Of a DNA stretch of 49,386 nucleotides, positions 7,608-16,111 are shown in pieces (position 1 is the first letter of the stretch; each line of letters starts with the position of its first letter). The stretch is from Arthrobacter sp. PsM3 (GTDB lineage Bacteria > Actinomycetota > Actinomycetes > Actinomycetales > Micrococcaceae), in NCBI RefSeq assembly GCF_030433895.1, contig NZ_JARUXE010000034.1, forward strand, positions 1 through 49,386. Direction: 5' to 3'. The position numbers were made by a program, and so were the translations under genes. The notes under the pieces were generated by a model. The model had not been told where the DNA came from. It worked only from the letters and a program-made list of their open reading frames with translations, and did not search any database.

Positions 7608-9614
7608 CTACGAAACCCAGTCGGCCTCGTCGTAGGGGCGTCCTCGGAAGTGGGCGCGGAGGTACTCCCCCACCACGGCAGCCCCGAGGTCTCCAACGTC
7701 AGGCGCCACGACCCGGCCGTCGATCCGGCGGGCCATCGTCTGGACGAACCGTTCCAGGCCCGGGTCGTCGCCGAGCCGGAAGAACGTGGCCTGCGTGCCG
7801 GCACGCCCGAGGCGGTCCAGCTCGGCGACCGTCACGCGGATGGTCTCCGGGTCAGGCGGCCACGAAAACCACGACTCGCCGTCGGCCAGCAGGTGCGCGG
7901 TGGGTTCCCCGTCGGTCACCACGAGGAGGACGGGCTGCATCGACGGGTGCTGGCGGAAGAAACGACCGGCCAGCAGCAGACCGTGATGCAGGTTGGTTCC
8001 CTGCTCCCGCAAAGCGTGCAGGGCGGTGAGCTCGCCGATGTCCATGGACTGCGCGTACCGGCCGAACGTGATCAGCTGCAGCCGGTCCCCGCGGAACCGG
8101 GTTGAGACGAGGTGGTGCAGGGCGAGTGCGGTGCGTTTCATCGGCACCCACCGCCCCTCGGCGGCCATCGAGAACGACACGTCGACGAGCAGGGCGACGG
8201 CGGCCTGGGTGCGCGCCTCCGTCTCCGTCACCTCAATGTCGGCTACCCCCAGGCGCAATCCGCGGCCCGGATCACCGCCGTCGGCAATCGTGCGGCGGAT
8301 CGCGTTGGTGATGGTGCGTGTGACGTCCCATGGTTCGGCATCCCCGAACTCCCACTGGCGGCTGGAGCCGGTCTGCTCGCCGGCCGCTCCGGCGGCCCGG
8401 GTGTCGCGGCGCCCCTGCCGGCCGGACAACTGCTTCGCGGTGTCCCGCAGCAGTGACCTGCCGAGCCGCCGCATCGCCTGCGGCGACAGCTTGAGGGTGC
8501 CGTCGGCCCCGCGGCGCAGGTAGCCGCCGTCCTGCATCGCCCGTTCGATCTCCGCTAGCGTACGTCCCGTCACGGCGGCATTCTGCCCAAGCTGGCGGGC
8601 AAGGGCGTCCAGGTCCAGATCGTCGAGGCTCGATCCATTATGGGACTGGGACAGCTGTTCGGCCAGCTCGTCGAGTTCGGCGATGTCCTGGAGCACGCCG
8701 GTGCCGTCGCCCAGCCCCAGACCTTCCTGACCCTCGAAGCGTTCGGAGCCGGTCCAGTCCTCCCCGGGGCGGAGGGCGCGCAGGCTCGAGTCGAGCTGAT
8801 CGAGCTGGGCCATGAGTTCGGGCGATCCGAAGGCCTGGGCCGACAGGCGCATCAGCTCATCCCGCTGCTCGGGGGACATGGATTGCAGGAGCCGCTGGGC
8901 CGCCGCCGCGCGCTGGGCGAGGGCGTCGACCAGCTCCTCGACTGACTGCGGGTTTTCCGGAAAGAACTGGCCGTGCTGCGACATGAACTCCTGAAAGTCC
9001 GCGTCGGTGTCTTCGCCGCGCCGGTGCTTGTCCAGCAGCTCGTTGAGGTCGCGCAGCATCCCGTTCACGGCTTCGCGGTCCTCATCCGTGGCGCTCTCGA
9101 GTGCTTCCTTCATGCCGGCGAACCGCTGGTCAAGGACCTCGCGGCCCAGCAGATCCTTGATCCGGTCGAAGGCTTCGCGGGCGGTGCTCGACTGCCAGTC
9201 GTAGGAGGCCAGTTCGTTGACCGCGGCTGCGGTGGACCGGGGCAGGTTCTGCAGCTGCATCGCCCGGAACGCCCGGTCGGTGTTGTCCATCATGGCGTCC
9301 CGGGCGAGCTGCTTGCGCTCCTCCAGCACCGCGGTGTCGAGCAGCTTCTGGACCTCGGTGAGGGTGCCGTCCAGCCGGTGGCGGCCCAGCAGTTCGTTCC
9401 GGCGCTGTTGAACGCGGCCGGCGAGGTCGTCGAGCCCTTCCCGGTTGCGGCCGCCGCGGCGCAGGAACTCCTGCAGGGCGCGCCGGGGCGAGTAGCCCGC
9501 CATGACATCCTCGGCGATCGCGTCGAGCGCCTCGGCCAGGTCCACCGGCGGGGCGAGGGGATCCGGTCCTCCCGTGTACCGGCCGTACCTGGAGGACCGC
9601 TTGTGAACGCCCAT
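7608..9614 (-). CDS. VWA-domain protein paired with AAA+ ATPase
   Basis: A 668-residue cytoplasmic protein (no signal peptide or membrane segment seen). The N-terminal two thirds are highly charged and helical. The C-terminal 190 residues are a von Willebrand factor A domain with a complete metal-ion-dependent adhesion site: D-V-S-F-S (DxSxS) near residue 476, the Thr in E-Q-G-T-N, and the Asp in V-V-T-D-G-E. Start ATG 9614 has GGGAGG about 7 bases upstream. The stop codon of the upstream AAA+ gene is only 42 bases away, so the two form an operon. Such ATPase/VWA pairs (MoxR- or Mg-chelatase-like) act as chaperone-like machines that insert metals or remodel proteins; no client is evident here. 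Confidence 0.85.
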   Translation of the reverse strand: MGVHKRSSRYGRYTGGPDPLAPPVDLAEALDAIAEDVMAGYSPRRALQEFLRRGGRNREGLDDLAGRVQQRRNELLGRHRLDGTLTEVQKLLDTAVLEERKQLARDAMMDNTDRAFRAMQLQNLPRSTAAAVNELASYDWQSSTAREAFDRIKDLLGREVLDQRFAGMKEALESATDEDREAVNGMLRDLNELLDKHRRGEDTDADFQEFMSQHGQFFPENPQSVEELVDALAQRAAAAQRLLQSMSPEQRDELMRLSAQAFGSPELMAQLDQLDSSLRALRPGEDWTGSERFEGQEGLGLGDGTGVLQDIAELDELAEQLSQSHNGSSLDDLDLDALARQLGQNAAVTGRTLAEIERAMQDGGYLRRGADGTLKLSPQAMRRLGRSLLRDTAKQLSGRQGRRDTRAAGAAGEQTGSSRQWEFGDAEPWDVTRTITNAIRRTIADGGDPGRGLRLGVADIEVTETEARTQAAVALLVDVSFSMAAEGRWVPMKRTALALHHLVSTRFRGDRLQLITFGRYAQSMDIGELTALHALREQGTNLHHGLLLAGRFFRQHPSMQPVLLVVTDGEPTAHLLADGESWFSWPPDPETIRVTVAELDRLGRAGTQATFFRLGDDPGLERFVQTMARRIDGRVVAPDVGDLGAAVVGEYLRAHFRGRPYDEADWVS

Positions 9615-9656
9615 GATGCTGCCTCCCTGTCCCTGCTTCAAGCCTGGGCCCGACTG

Positions 9657-11045
9657 CTAGCCGTAGATGGTTTCCTCGTCGTCGGACTCCTTGGCGATCC
9701 GCCGGGCGAGGAAGAGACCCTCCAGTGCAAGTTCGATTGCGGCGGCGCGCTGGCCGTCGTTCCTGGCGCCCAGGCGCCCGCTGATTTCGTCGTAAAGCCC
9801 GGAGCCGTCAAGTGCCGGAAGATCTTCGAGGAACTCCCGCGCGGTGATCTGGTCGCCGGTGGTCACGGTCCTGTGCCCGTCGAGCGCCGCCACGAGTGCA
9901 CCCATATCGATGCCGTGGAAGTGCGCCCGGACGGCTTCCGCGGTGGCCATGCGCAGGAGGTGGTCCAGGATGTCCTGTTCCCGCCCTTCCTCTCCGGATT
10001 CGAACTCAATTTTGCCGGTGAGGACTTCGACGGCCGCCTCCAGGTCGACAATCCGTGCCACTGCCTCGTCCTCCCCCCGCACACTGGCCCGTCGCAACGC
10101 CGCCGCGGCGACTGTTTCGGCGCCCGCGATGGCGAACCGCGCCGAAACTCCGGAGGTCTGGTTGATGGCCGGGGACTGCCGCAGCGCGCGGGTGTAGCGG
10201 GCCAGGATCTCCAGGATGACGTGCGGGACATCGGCCACCAGCCGCCCCTCCTGCCGGATGACGGCCACCTCATCCTCAAGCTCGATCGGGTAGTGGGTGC
10301 GGATCTCGGCGCCGAAGCGGTCCTTCAGGGGCGTGATGATCCGGCCCCGGTTGGTGTAGTCCTCCGGGTTGGCAGACGCGACAACAAGCACGTCCAGCGG
10401 CAGCCGCAGCACGTAGCCGCGGATCTGGATATCGCGCTCCTCCATCACGTTGAGCATCGCGACCTGGATCCGTTCGGCGAGGTCGGGCAGTTCATTGATG
10501 GCGATGATGCCGCGGTTGGAACGCGGGACCAGGCCGTAGTGGATGGTTTCCGGGTCCCCGAGCCGGCGTCCCTCAGCCACCCGCATCGGATCGACGTCGC
10601 CGATGAGGTCGGCAACGGAGGTGTCCGGTGTGGCGAGCTTCTCGACGTACCGTTCCGAGCGGTGGCGCCACGCCACGCGCAGCCGGTCGCCTTCGGTCAG
10701 TGCACGGGCGCGGGAGTGCTCCGTGATGGGTTCGTAGGGGTGCTCGTTCAGTTCCGATCCCTCGATCACCGGCGACCACTCGTCAAGCAGCCCGACCAGG
10801 GTGCGGAGGAGCCGTGTCTTGCCCTGCCCCCGCTCGCCGAGCAGGACGACGTCGTGCCCCGCGATCAAGGCACGCTCAAGCTGGGGAATGACGGTGCGGC
10901 TGAAGCCGTACATCCCGGGCCACGGATCACGGCCGACGGCGAGCGCGGCAAGCAGGTTGCTGCGGATCTCGTGGCGCAGGTCCTTGTGGACATGCCCGGC
11001 TGCACGCAATTCACCAACGGTGAAGATATCGGGGCGATCACTCAC
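9657..11045 (-). CDS. MoxR/Mg-chelatase-like AAA+ ATPase
   Basis: A 462-residue AAA+ protein. The Walker A motif is G-E-R-G-Q-G-K-T at residues 70-77, the Walker B-like strand is G-I-I-A-I-N-E-L-P, and sensor 1 is V-V-A-S-A-N-P-E-D-Y-T-N. This set is typical of the MoxR and magnesium-chelatase I branches. A Walker B reading I-N-E in place of a hydrophobic-D-E is also seen in these relatives. The start is taken as the GTG at 11045, with GGAGG 13 bases upstream; a longer frame would collide with the divergent histidine phosphatase gene. It is co-transcribed with the VWA protein and probably drives it by ATP hydrolysis. It is not part of a chlorophyll or cobalamin locus, so a metal-chelatase function is unlikely. 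Confidence 0.85.
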   Translation of the reverse strand: MSDRPDIFTVGELRAAGHVHKDLRHEIRSNLLAALAVGRDPWPGMYGFSRTVIPQLERALIAGHDVVLLGERGQGKTRLLRTLVGLLDEWSPVIEGSELNEHPYEPITEHSRARALTEGDRLRVAWRHRSERYVEKLATPDTSVADLIGDVDPMRVAEGRRLGDPETIHYGLVPRSNRGIIAINELPDLAERIQVAMLNVMEERDIQIRGYVLRLPLDVLVVASANPEDYTNRGRIITPLKDRFGAEIRTHYPIELEDEVAVIRQEGRLVADVPHVILEILARYTRALRQSPAINQTSGVSARFAIAGAETVAAAALRRASVRGEDEAVARIVDLEAAVEVLTGKIEFESGEEGREQDILDHLLRMATAEAVRAHFHGIDMGALVAALDGHRTVTTGDQITAREFLEDLPALDGSGLYDEISGRLGARNDGQRAAAIELALEGLFLARRIAKESDDEETIYG

Positions 11046-11137
11046 CTCTCTAAGGTAGCCTCCAACCTGGGGCGAATCGAGGGAATTTCCCAAAATTCCA
11101 GCGCGCGGGCACCCGGAACGGCTTACGCTGGGTGCTG

Positions 11138-11809
11138 ATGAGTGCAACACCGCCGTCGGGACCCCCGACACCACATTCAACACCTGAGGGCACGCTCCTC
11201 CTCCTGGTGCGCCACGGGGAGACGCCCACCACGGGAAAGGTGCTGCCCGGACGCGCCCCGGGACTGCACCTGTCCGAGCGGGGCCAGGGCCAGGCGGCAC
11301 GCGTCGCGGAACGGCTCGCAGGCCTTCGCATCGATGGCGTCTACTCCTCGCCGCTGGAACGCACCCTCGAGACTGCCGAACCCACGGCGGCCTCCACCGG
11401 GCTCGGGGTGAACGAGGATGCCGGCCTGATCGAGTGCGACTTCGGCGAATGGACCGGCGCCGAGCTTGCCGGGCTGGCAGGCTTGCCCGAGTGGCAGACC
11501 GTACAGCACAGCCCGTCGGGCTTCCGCTTCCCGAACGGGGAGAGCTTCGCGGAGATGCAAGCCCGGATCGTCGGAGCGCTCGAGGCGCTGCGCACGGCAC
11601 ACAACGGGGGCGTCGTTGTGTGCTTCTCCCACGCCGACCCGATCAAGGCCGCCGTAGCCCACGCCCTCGGCACGCATCTGGACCACTTCCAGCGGATCAT
11701 CATCAACCCGGGTTCGGTCTCGGTCATCTCGTATGTGGAAGGTCAGGCGCCCGCCGTGCTGACGGTTAATTCCACCCTAGAGCCATTGAGCGGTCTGAGG
11801 GCGCCGTGA
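11138..11809 (+). CDS. Histidine phosphatase (phosphoglycerate mutase-like)
   Basis: A 223-residue member of the histidine phosphatase superfamily. The phosphohistidine motif is L-V-R-H-G-E-T near residue 25, a second conserved block is Y-S-S-P-L-E-R-T, and the second catalytic His is in C-F-S-H-A-D-P. It resembles the MSMEG_4193-type actinobacterial branch, whose substrate is not known. ATG 11138 is preferred over the GTG at 11132. A TACGCT hexamer (11124-11129) lies 8 bases before the ATG and no ribosome site is present, which suggests leaderless transcription. It is followed after 13 bases by the SCO1664-family gene, so they form one operon. Confidence 0.9.
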   Translation: MSATPPSGPPTPHSTPEGTLLLLVRHGETPTTGKVLPGRAPGLHLSERGQGQAARVAERLAGLRIDGVYSSPLERTLETAEPTAASTGLGVNEDAGLIECDFGEWTGAELAGLAGLPEWQTVQHSPSGFRFPNGESFAEMQARIVGALEALRTAHNGGVVVCFSHADPIKAAVAHALGTHLDHFQRIIINPGSVSVISYVEGQAPAVLTVNSTLEPLSGLRAP

Positions 11810-11822
11810 AAAGGGACAGCCG

Positions 11823-12524
11823 GTGTCCGGACGGGAGCTGACACTGCTCGGCGAGGGCGGCGTGGAACTGCTGGGGCGCATCCCGCGCGGCAGCAACGCG
11901 GCGTTCCTCGTCCTGGTCTCGTGCGGAGACGATTCGGCGTACGCAGTCTACAAACCGGAGTCCGGGGAACGGCCGCTCTTGGATTTCGAGCCAGGGCTCT
12001 ACCGGCGGGAACGTGCCGCGTATCTGCTGAGCGAGCACCTGGGGTGGGGCATAGTGCCGCCCACGGTGATCCGCGCGGACGCCCCCCTCGGGATTGGGTC
12101 GCTCCAGTGGTTCGTCGACTGCGACGTCAGTGAGCACTACTTCACCCTGTACGCGGACTCACCCGCGACCCACCGCGTCCTGCTGCAGATCGCCCTGTTC
12201 GATTGCATCGCCAACAACACTGACCGCAAGAGCGGACATGTGCTGCGCGGCCACGACGGGCTCGTGTGGGGCATCGATCACGGGCTGTGCTTCTCGGCCG
12301 GCTTCAAACTCCGCACCGTGATCTGGGACTTCGCCGGTGCACCCATCCCCGCTGCCCTGCTCGAGGACATCACCCCGCTCGCAGAGGCCGTGCCGCCCGA
12401 AGTGGCCGGGCTCCTCGACGACGCGGAAGTCACCGCCCTGCAGCGCCGGGTGCAGCGCCTGCTGCTCAGCGGGATGCTGCCGGTTGACCGCACCGGCATG
12501 CGGTACCCGTGGCCGCTGGTGTAA
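11823..12524 (+). CDS. SCO1664-family protein (PI3/4-kinase-like fold)
   Basis: A 233-residue protein of an actinobacterial family named after Streptomyces SCO1664, distantly kinase-like. A Lys-bearing strand (A-Y-A-V-Y-K-P-E-S-G-E-R-P-L) is followed by F-D-C-I-A-N-N-T-D-R-K-S-G-H and W-G-I-D-H-G-L-C-F, which resemble the catalytic and metal-binding loops of PI3/4-kinase-type folds. The start is GTG 11823, 13 bases after the phosphatase stop. In many actinobacteria this gene and the phosphatase flank a DUF3090 gene; here that middle gene is absent. The biochemical role is unknown. Confidence 0.8.
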   Translation: MSGRELTLLGEGGVELLGRIPRGSNAAFLVLVSCGDDSAYAVYKPESGERPLLDFEPGLYRRERAAYLLSEHLGWGIVPPTVIRADAPLGIGSLQWFVDCDVSEHYFTLYADSPATHRVLLQIALFDCIANNTDRKSGHVLRGHDGLVWGIDHGLCFSAGFKLRTVIWDFAGAPIPAALLEDITPLAEAVPPEVAGLLDDAEVTALQRRVQRLLLSGMLPVDRTGMRYPWPLV

Positions 12525-12661
12525 CGACGCGGCCCCCACGACGACTTCTACCCCGGGCTGGCTGGGTATGTGCAGCCGTCCGTCGGCCTGGCTGCTGCGG
12601 TTTTGAGCCTGCGCGGGGACGGGGTGCCTTGATCGCGCCCATACTGTGCGACGCTGGTTGC

Positions 12662-13084
12662 ATGGATCTGGAGGTGTCGCCCGCGCTGACGATTCCCGCA
12701 TCGGAACTGGGCTGGAGGTTCTCACGTTCGTCCGGGCCAGGCGGTCAACACGTCAACACCTCGGACAGCCGCGTGGAGCTTTCATGGAACATCGCAGACT
12801 CTGCGGTGCTTTCAGACGACCAGCGGCTGATGCTGCTCTCGCGTCTCGGACGACGCCTCATCGCCGGGGTGGTCACCGTGACCGCCTCCGAGCGGCGCTC
12901 CCAGCTGCGCAACCGCGAGATCGCCCTGGCCAAGCTCGCCGACCTCGTGGCAGTGGGTCTTGCCCCCGAGGCTGCGCCCCGCCGGGCTACCAAACCCACC
13001 CGGGGTTCGAACCGTCGGCGCCTCGCCGCCAAGGAACAGCGGTCAGCAACGAAACGGCAGCGGCAGCGGCCCTCCGCCGAGTAG
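12662..13084 (+). CDS. arfB: Alternative ribosome-rescue hydrolase ArfB (YaeJ)
   Basis: This 140-residue protein has the peptidyl-tRNA hydrolase GGQ motif in the context S-R-S-S-G-P-G-G-Q-H-V-N-T (about residues 21-33) and a long basic C-terminal tail (R-R-A-T-K-P-T-R, then many K/R). That is the ArfB pattern: the tail enters the empty mRNA channel of a stalled ribosome and the GGQ loop releases the peptide. Its length matches ArfB, not full release factors RF1/RF2. The ATG at 12662 fits the family's N-terminus. No clear ribosome site is seen; GGTTGC precedes the ATG. The basic end Q-R-Q-R-P-S-A-E closes the protein. Confidence 0.92.
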   Translation: MDLEVSPALTIPASELGWRFSRSSGPGGQHVNTSDSRVELSWNIADSAVLSDDQRLMLLSRLGRRLIAGVVTVTASERRSQLRNREIALAKLADLVAVGLAPEAAPRRATKPTRGSNRRRLAAKEQRSATKRQRQRPSAE

Positions 13085-13099
13085 CCCCGTCCTGCGCCC

Positions 13100-13149
13100 G
13101 ACCACCCGGGTAGTCGACCACGCGTGACCGAAACTACCCGGCAGGGTGG
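13100..13149 (+). promoter_or_regulatory. Bipartite operator candidate upstream of LuxR regulator
   Basis: GACCACCCGGGTAG (13100-13113) is followed 20 bases later by CTACCCGGCAGGGTGG (13134-13149). The first element occurs identically, on the other strand, in the promoter of the ketone-carboxylase-like operon at 24183-24196. There a related 16-base element follows at 24146-24161 after 21 bases. The pair lies 139-188 bases before the LuxR start. The shared layout makes it the best candidate binding site for this regulator. Confidence 0.65.
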
Positions 13150-13287
13150 TTGCGGGCCACCCGGTCCGCTGACCAGACTGAATACAGGCCCCGGGCGGAC
13201 CTGCGCTGTCTTTGTCCCCGCTGTTCCCATAGGATTTTAGAGGGCCGAATGCATTCCCGGCGGCCGCCGGACCACAAGGAGGTGGCG

Positions 13288-16101
13288 ATGCCGACAGGAC
13301 CACCCAGCGCGTCAAGCAAGTTCCGCGCGCCCGAGCCTGTTGGCCAGTGGGTTCGCCGCACGCGGCTGACCGACATGCTCCACGCGGACCGGAAACGGCG
13401 GCTTGCATTGATCCACGCCCCGGCCGGTTTTGGCAAGTCGACCCTTGCCGCGCAATGGATGGAAAACCTGGCGTCCCAGGGCCTCGTGACCGTCTGGTTG
13501 TCCTTGGACCGGGACGACAACAACACCATCTGGTTCCTCTCCCACCTCCTTCAGGCAATCCGGAAAGCCCGGCCCGGACTCGATGAGGAACTCCAGCAGT
13601 TGCTCGAAGAGCGGCCCGATGACGCTGAGCAATACGTGGTTCCCGCCCTCATCAACGCCATCGACGAGGGCGGCCAGGACATCGTCATAACCTTGGACGA
13701 CTGGCACCTGGTCACGGAGCCCAGGACCATGGCGGTCGTGGAACGGCTGTTGGATGCCGGCGGCTCCCATCTGTCCTTCATCATCACCAGCCGCACCCGC
13801 TCGGGCCTGCCACTGGGCCGGCTTATGGTGCGGGACCAGCTACTCGAAGTGGATGCCGTCGCGCTGAGGTTCGACGCGGAGGAATCCGAGGACTTCCTGG
13901 TCGGCATCAACCGGCTGGATCTGGATGCGGGGGACGTGGCCAGCCTCCACCGGACGACTGAGGGCTGGATCGCTGCGCTCCAACTGGTGTCCCTGTCCCT
14001 CCGGGACCACCGTGAGGCCTCAGAACTGATCGAACGGCTCTCGGGCAGGCACGCGTCCATCGGCGAATATTTGGCCGAAAACGTCCTCGACACCCTCGAC
14101 CCCGAAACGCTGAATTTCCTCCTGATGACCTCGGTTCCGGAACGGTTGTGCGCGGGGCTGGCCTCCGCCCTCTCGGGGGTGGAGCTGGGCCAGGCCATGC
14201 TGGAGAAAATCCAAGCACAGGATCTGTTCCTGCAGCCGCTTGACGAGGACGGCACGTGGTACCGCTATCACCACCTCTTTGAGGACTACCTGCGCCGCCG
14301 CCTGGAGCGCGACTACCCGGGCCGGACCAAGGAACTGCACCTGATCGCCGCCCGCTGGTATTCGGACAACGGATTCCCCAGCGACGCGGTTGACCACGCC
14401 CTCGCCGCCGGGGACGTCGAGCTCGCGGTGGAGATCGTCGAGTCCCGCGCCATGTGGCTGGTGGAACACTCCAGCATGTCGACCCTGCTGGCTCTCGTCG
14501 GCAAGATCCCGGCCGGCCACGTGGCCGGGCAGGCGCGGCTCCAGACAGCCGTCGCCTGGGCCCATACGCTGCTGCACCAATCGGCAGCGGCGCAAAGTGC
14601 CCTGGACCTGGCCGAAGCCGTGATGCCCGCGGATGCGACCCTCACCGAACACGACCGCTTTGAACTCGGCGTCGAAGGGCTCGTTGTGCAGAGCTGCATC
14701 GACATGTACAGCGACAGAGTGAACCACGTGGATGAACTGGACGGGAAGTGCTTCGCCCAGGCGGACCTGCTCCGGCCCTGGATCGTCTCCGTGGCAGCGA
14801 ACGTCTCCACGTTCAAGAAGATCCACGACGGCGACTACCTTCCCGCCCTGGAACAACAGCGGTGGGCCGCAAAGTTCCACGGCCTCACTTCTGGCCCCTT
14901 CAGTGGTGTGTACGGACAGTGTTTTGCGGGACTTGCCGCCTACGCCCTGCTCGATCTGGACCGCGTGGACCAGCACTTCACCGCGGCCGTGGAACTCGGC
15001 CGGCGCAAGGCAGGGCGATACTCTCATGCGGCGCGGCTCGCGGGGGCGATGATGGGCCAGCTCCTCTATGAACGCGGCGAACTCGACAAAGCGGAGAAAT
15101 TGCTGGAAGAAACCCGCGAGCTGGGTTCCGAAGGCGGGGTGGTGGACTTCATGGTGTCCACGTACGCCACGCTCGCAAGAATCAAGGCACTCCGGGGGGA
15201 CACCCCGCGGGCCCGGGAAATACTCGACGAAGGCGATCTGGTGGCCGACAGCCTGGGCCTGGACCGGCTCAAACTGGTCATGAACTTCGAGCGCGTGCAG
15301 TTGGGCATCAGCCCCAGGACCATCGACGGGCCACCCCACGGTGACGTACCGGGCGCGGCAGGTGCCCTGAAAGCGGCGGACAGCACCGGCCCACGGCTGG
15401 ATGGCCTGGCCGAAACCAGGTACCAGATCCAGCTGGCCACGCAGCTGCGGTCCGCCATGGCTGACGCGGGGCACGGGGGCACGGACTCCCCCGGCAGCCT
15501 GGACACGGTGCAAGCCGCCCGCCACTTGCTGTCGCGGGCAGCAGCCTATTTGGGTCCGAGGGCAGAACTTAATGCCCGGATCCTGCTGGCGGGCGCGCTC
15601 GAACAGGCGGGAAACCGTGCGGAAGCCGAAACGACGCTCTGGCCGGCCCTGGAGACGTGTTCGCGGCTGGGCCTGGTCCGGCCCGTGCTCGACGGCGGCG
15701 CGAGCTGCCTGGAGCTGGTGCGCGCCGTCTCGGCCAGGCTGCGGCGCGAACCCGCCCCGGAGGGGGTAAGCCACGAGCTGCCGCGGTTCCTCAGTATCCT
15801 GATCCGGCTGGACTCCCAGGCCAGGACCAACCGCGATGCCGGGTGGCCTGCGGAGCCGGCCACCCCCGCCACCCGCCCGGCCACTTTGTCCGTTCCGGAA
15901 CCGGGCTTGTCGCCACGCGAACAGATGATCCTGCGTCTTGTCGAAAAGGAACGGTCCAACCGCGAAATCGCCCAGGAGCTGCATCTGGGCATCGACACCG
16001 TCAAGTGGTATCTCAAAAGCCTGTTCAACACTCTCGGCGTCAGCGACCGAAGGGCTTGTGTTATTGAGGCCCGACGGCGGCACCTGCTCCCGTCGAAGTG
16101 A
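13288..16101 (+). CDS. MalT-like LuxR-family transcriptional regulator (STAND ATPase)
   Basis: A 937-residue signal-transduction ATPase of the MalT/LAL type. The N-terminal NTPase has Walker A A-P-A-G-F-G-K-S-T (residues 44-52) and Walker B D-I-V-I-T-L-D-D-W (about 131-139). A winged-helix region and a long helical-repeat sensor domain follow, and a LuxR-type helix-turn-helix closes the protein (L-S-P-R-E-Q-M-I-L-R-L, then N-R-E-I-A-Q-E-L-H-L, then V-K-W-Y-L-K-S-L-F). ATG 13288 is clear: AAGGAGG sits at 13276-13282, 5 bases upstream. It faces the five-gene carboxylase operon and its stop lies only 10 bases from that operon's last stop. Promoter elements shared with the operon suggest it senses the ketone or its product and activates both units. 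Confidence 0.92.
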   Translation: MPTGPPSASSKFRAPEPVGQWVRRTRLTDMLHADRKRRLALIHAPAGFGKSTLAAQWMENLASQGLVTVWLSLDRDDNNTIWFLSHLLQAIRKARPGLDEELQQLLEERPDDAEQYVVPALINAIDEGGQDIVITLDDWHLVTEPRTMAVVERLLDAGGSHLSFIITSRTRSGLPLGRLMVRDQLLEVDAVALRFDAEESEDFLVGINRLDLDAGDVASLHRTTEGWIAALQLVSLSLRDHREASELIERLSGRHASIGEYLAENVLDTLDPETLNFLLMTSVPERLCAGLASALSGVELGQAMLEKIQAQDLFLQPLDEDGTWYRYHHLFEDYLRRRLERDYPGRTKELHLIAARWYSDNGFPSDAVDHALAAGDVELAVEIVESRAMWLVEHSSMSTLLALVGKIPAGHVAGQARLQTAVAWAHTLLHQSAAAQSALDLAEAVMPADATLTEHDRFELGVEGLVVQSCIDMYSDRVNHVDELDGKCFAQADLLRPWIVSVAANVSTFKKIHDGDYLPALEQQRWAAKFHGLTSGPFSGVYGQCFAGLAAYALLDLDRVDQHFTAAVELGRRKAGRYSHAARLAGAMMGQLLYERGELDKAEKLLEETRELGSEGGVVDFMVSTYATLARIKALRGDTPRAREILDEGDLVADSLGLDRLKLVMNFERVQLGISPRTIDGPPHGDVPGAAGALKAADSTGPRLDGLAETRYQIQLATQLRSAMADAGHGGTDSPGSLDTVQAARHLLSRAAAYLGPRAELNARILLAGALEQAGNRAEAETTLWPALETCSRLGLVRPVLDGGASCLELVRAVSARLRREPAPEGVSHELPRFLSILIRLDSQARTNRDAGWPAEPATPATRPATLSVPEPGLSPREQMILRLVEKERSNREIAQELHLGIDTVKWYLKSLFNTLGVSDRRACVIEARRRHLLPSK

Positions 16102-16111
16102 CCAGCGGCGG

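Noticed and set aside
9657..11045. Magnesium chelatase for chlorophyll or cobalt chelatase for cobalamin
   Set aside because: No tetrapyrrole genes are near and the motif set is shared by many MoxR-like ATPase/VWA pairs.
13000..13020. GGTTCGAACC, which looks like a tRNA T-loop
   Set aside because: It lies inside the arfB coding sequence, and no acceptor or anticodon stem can be formed around it.
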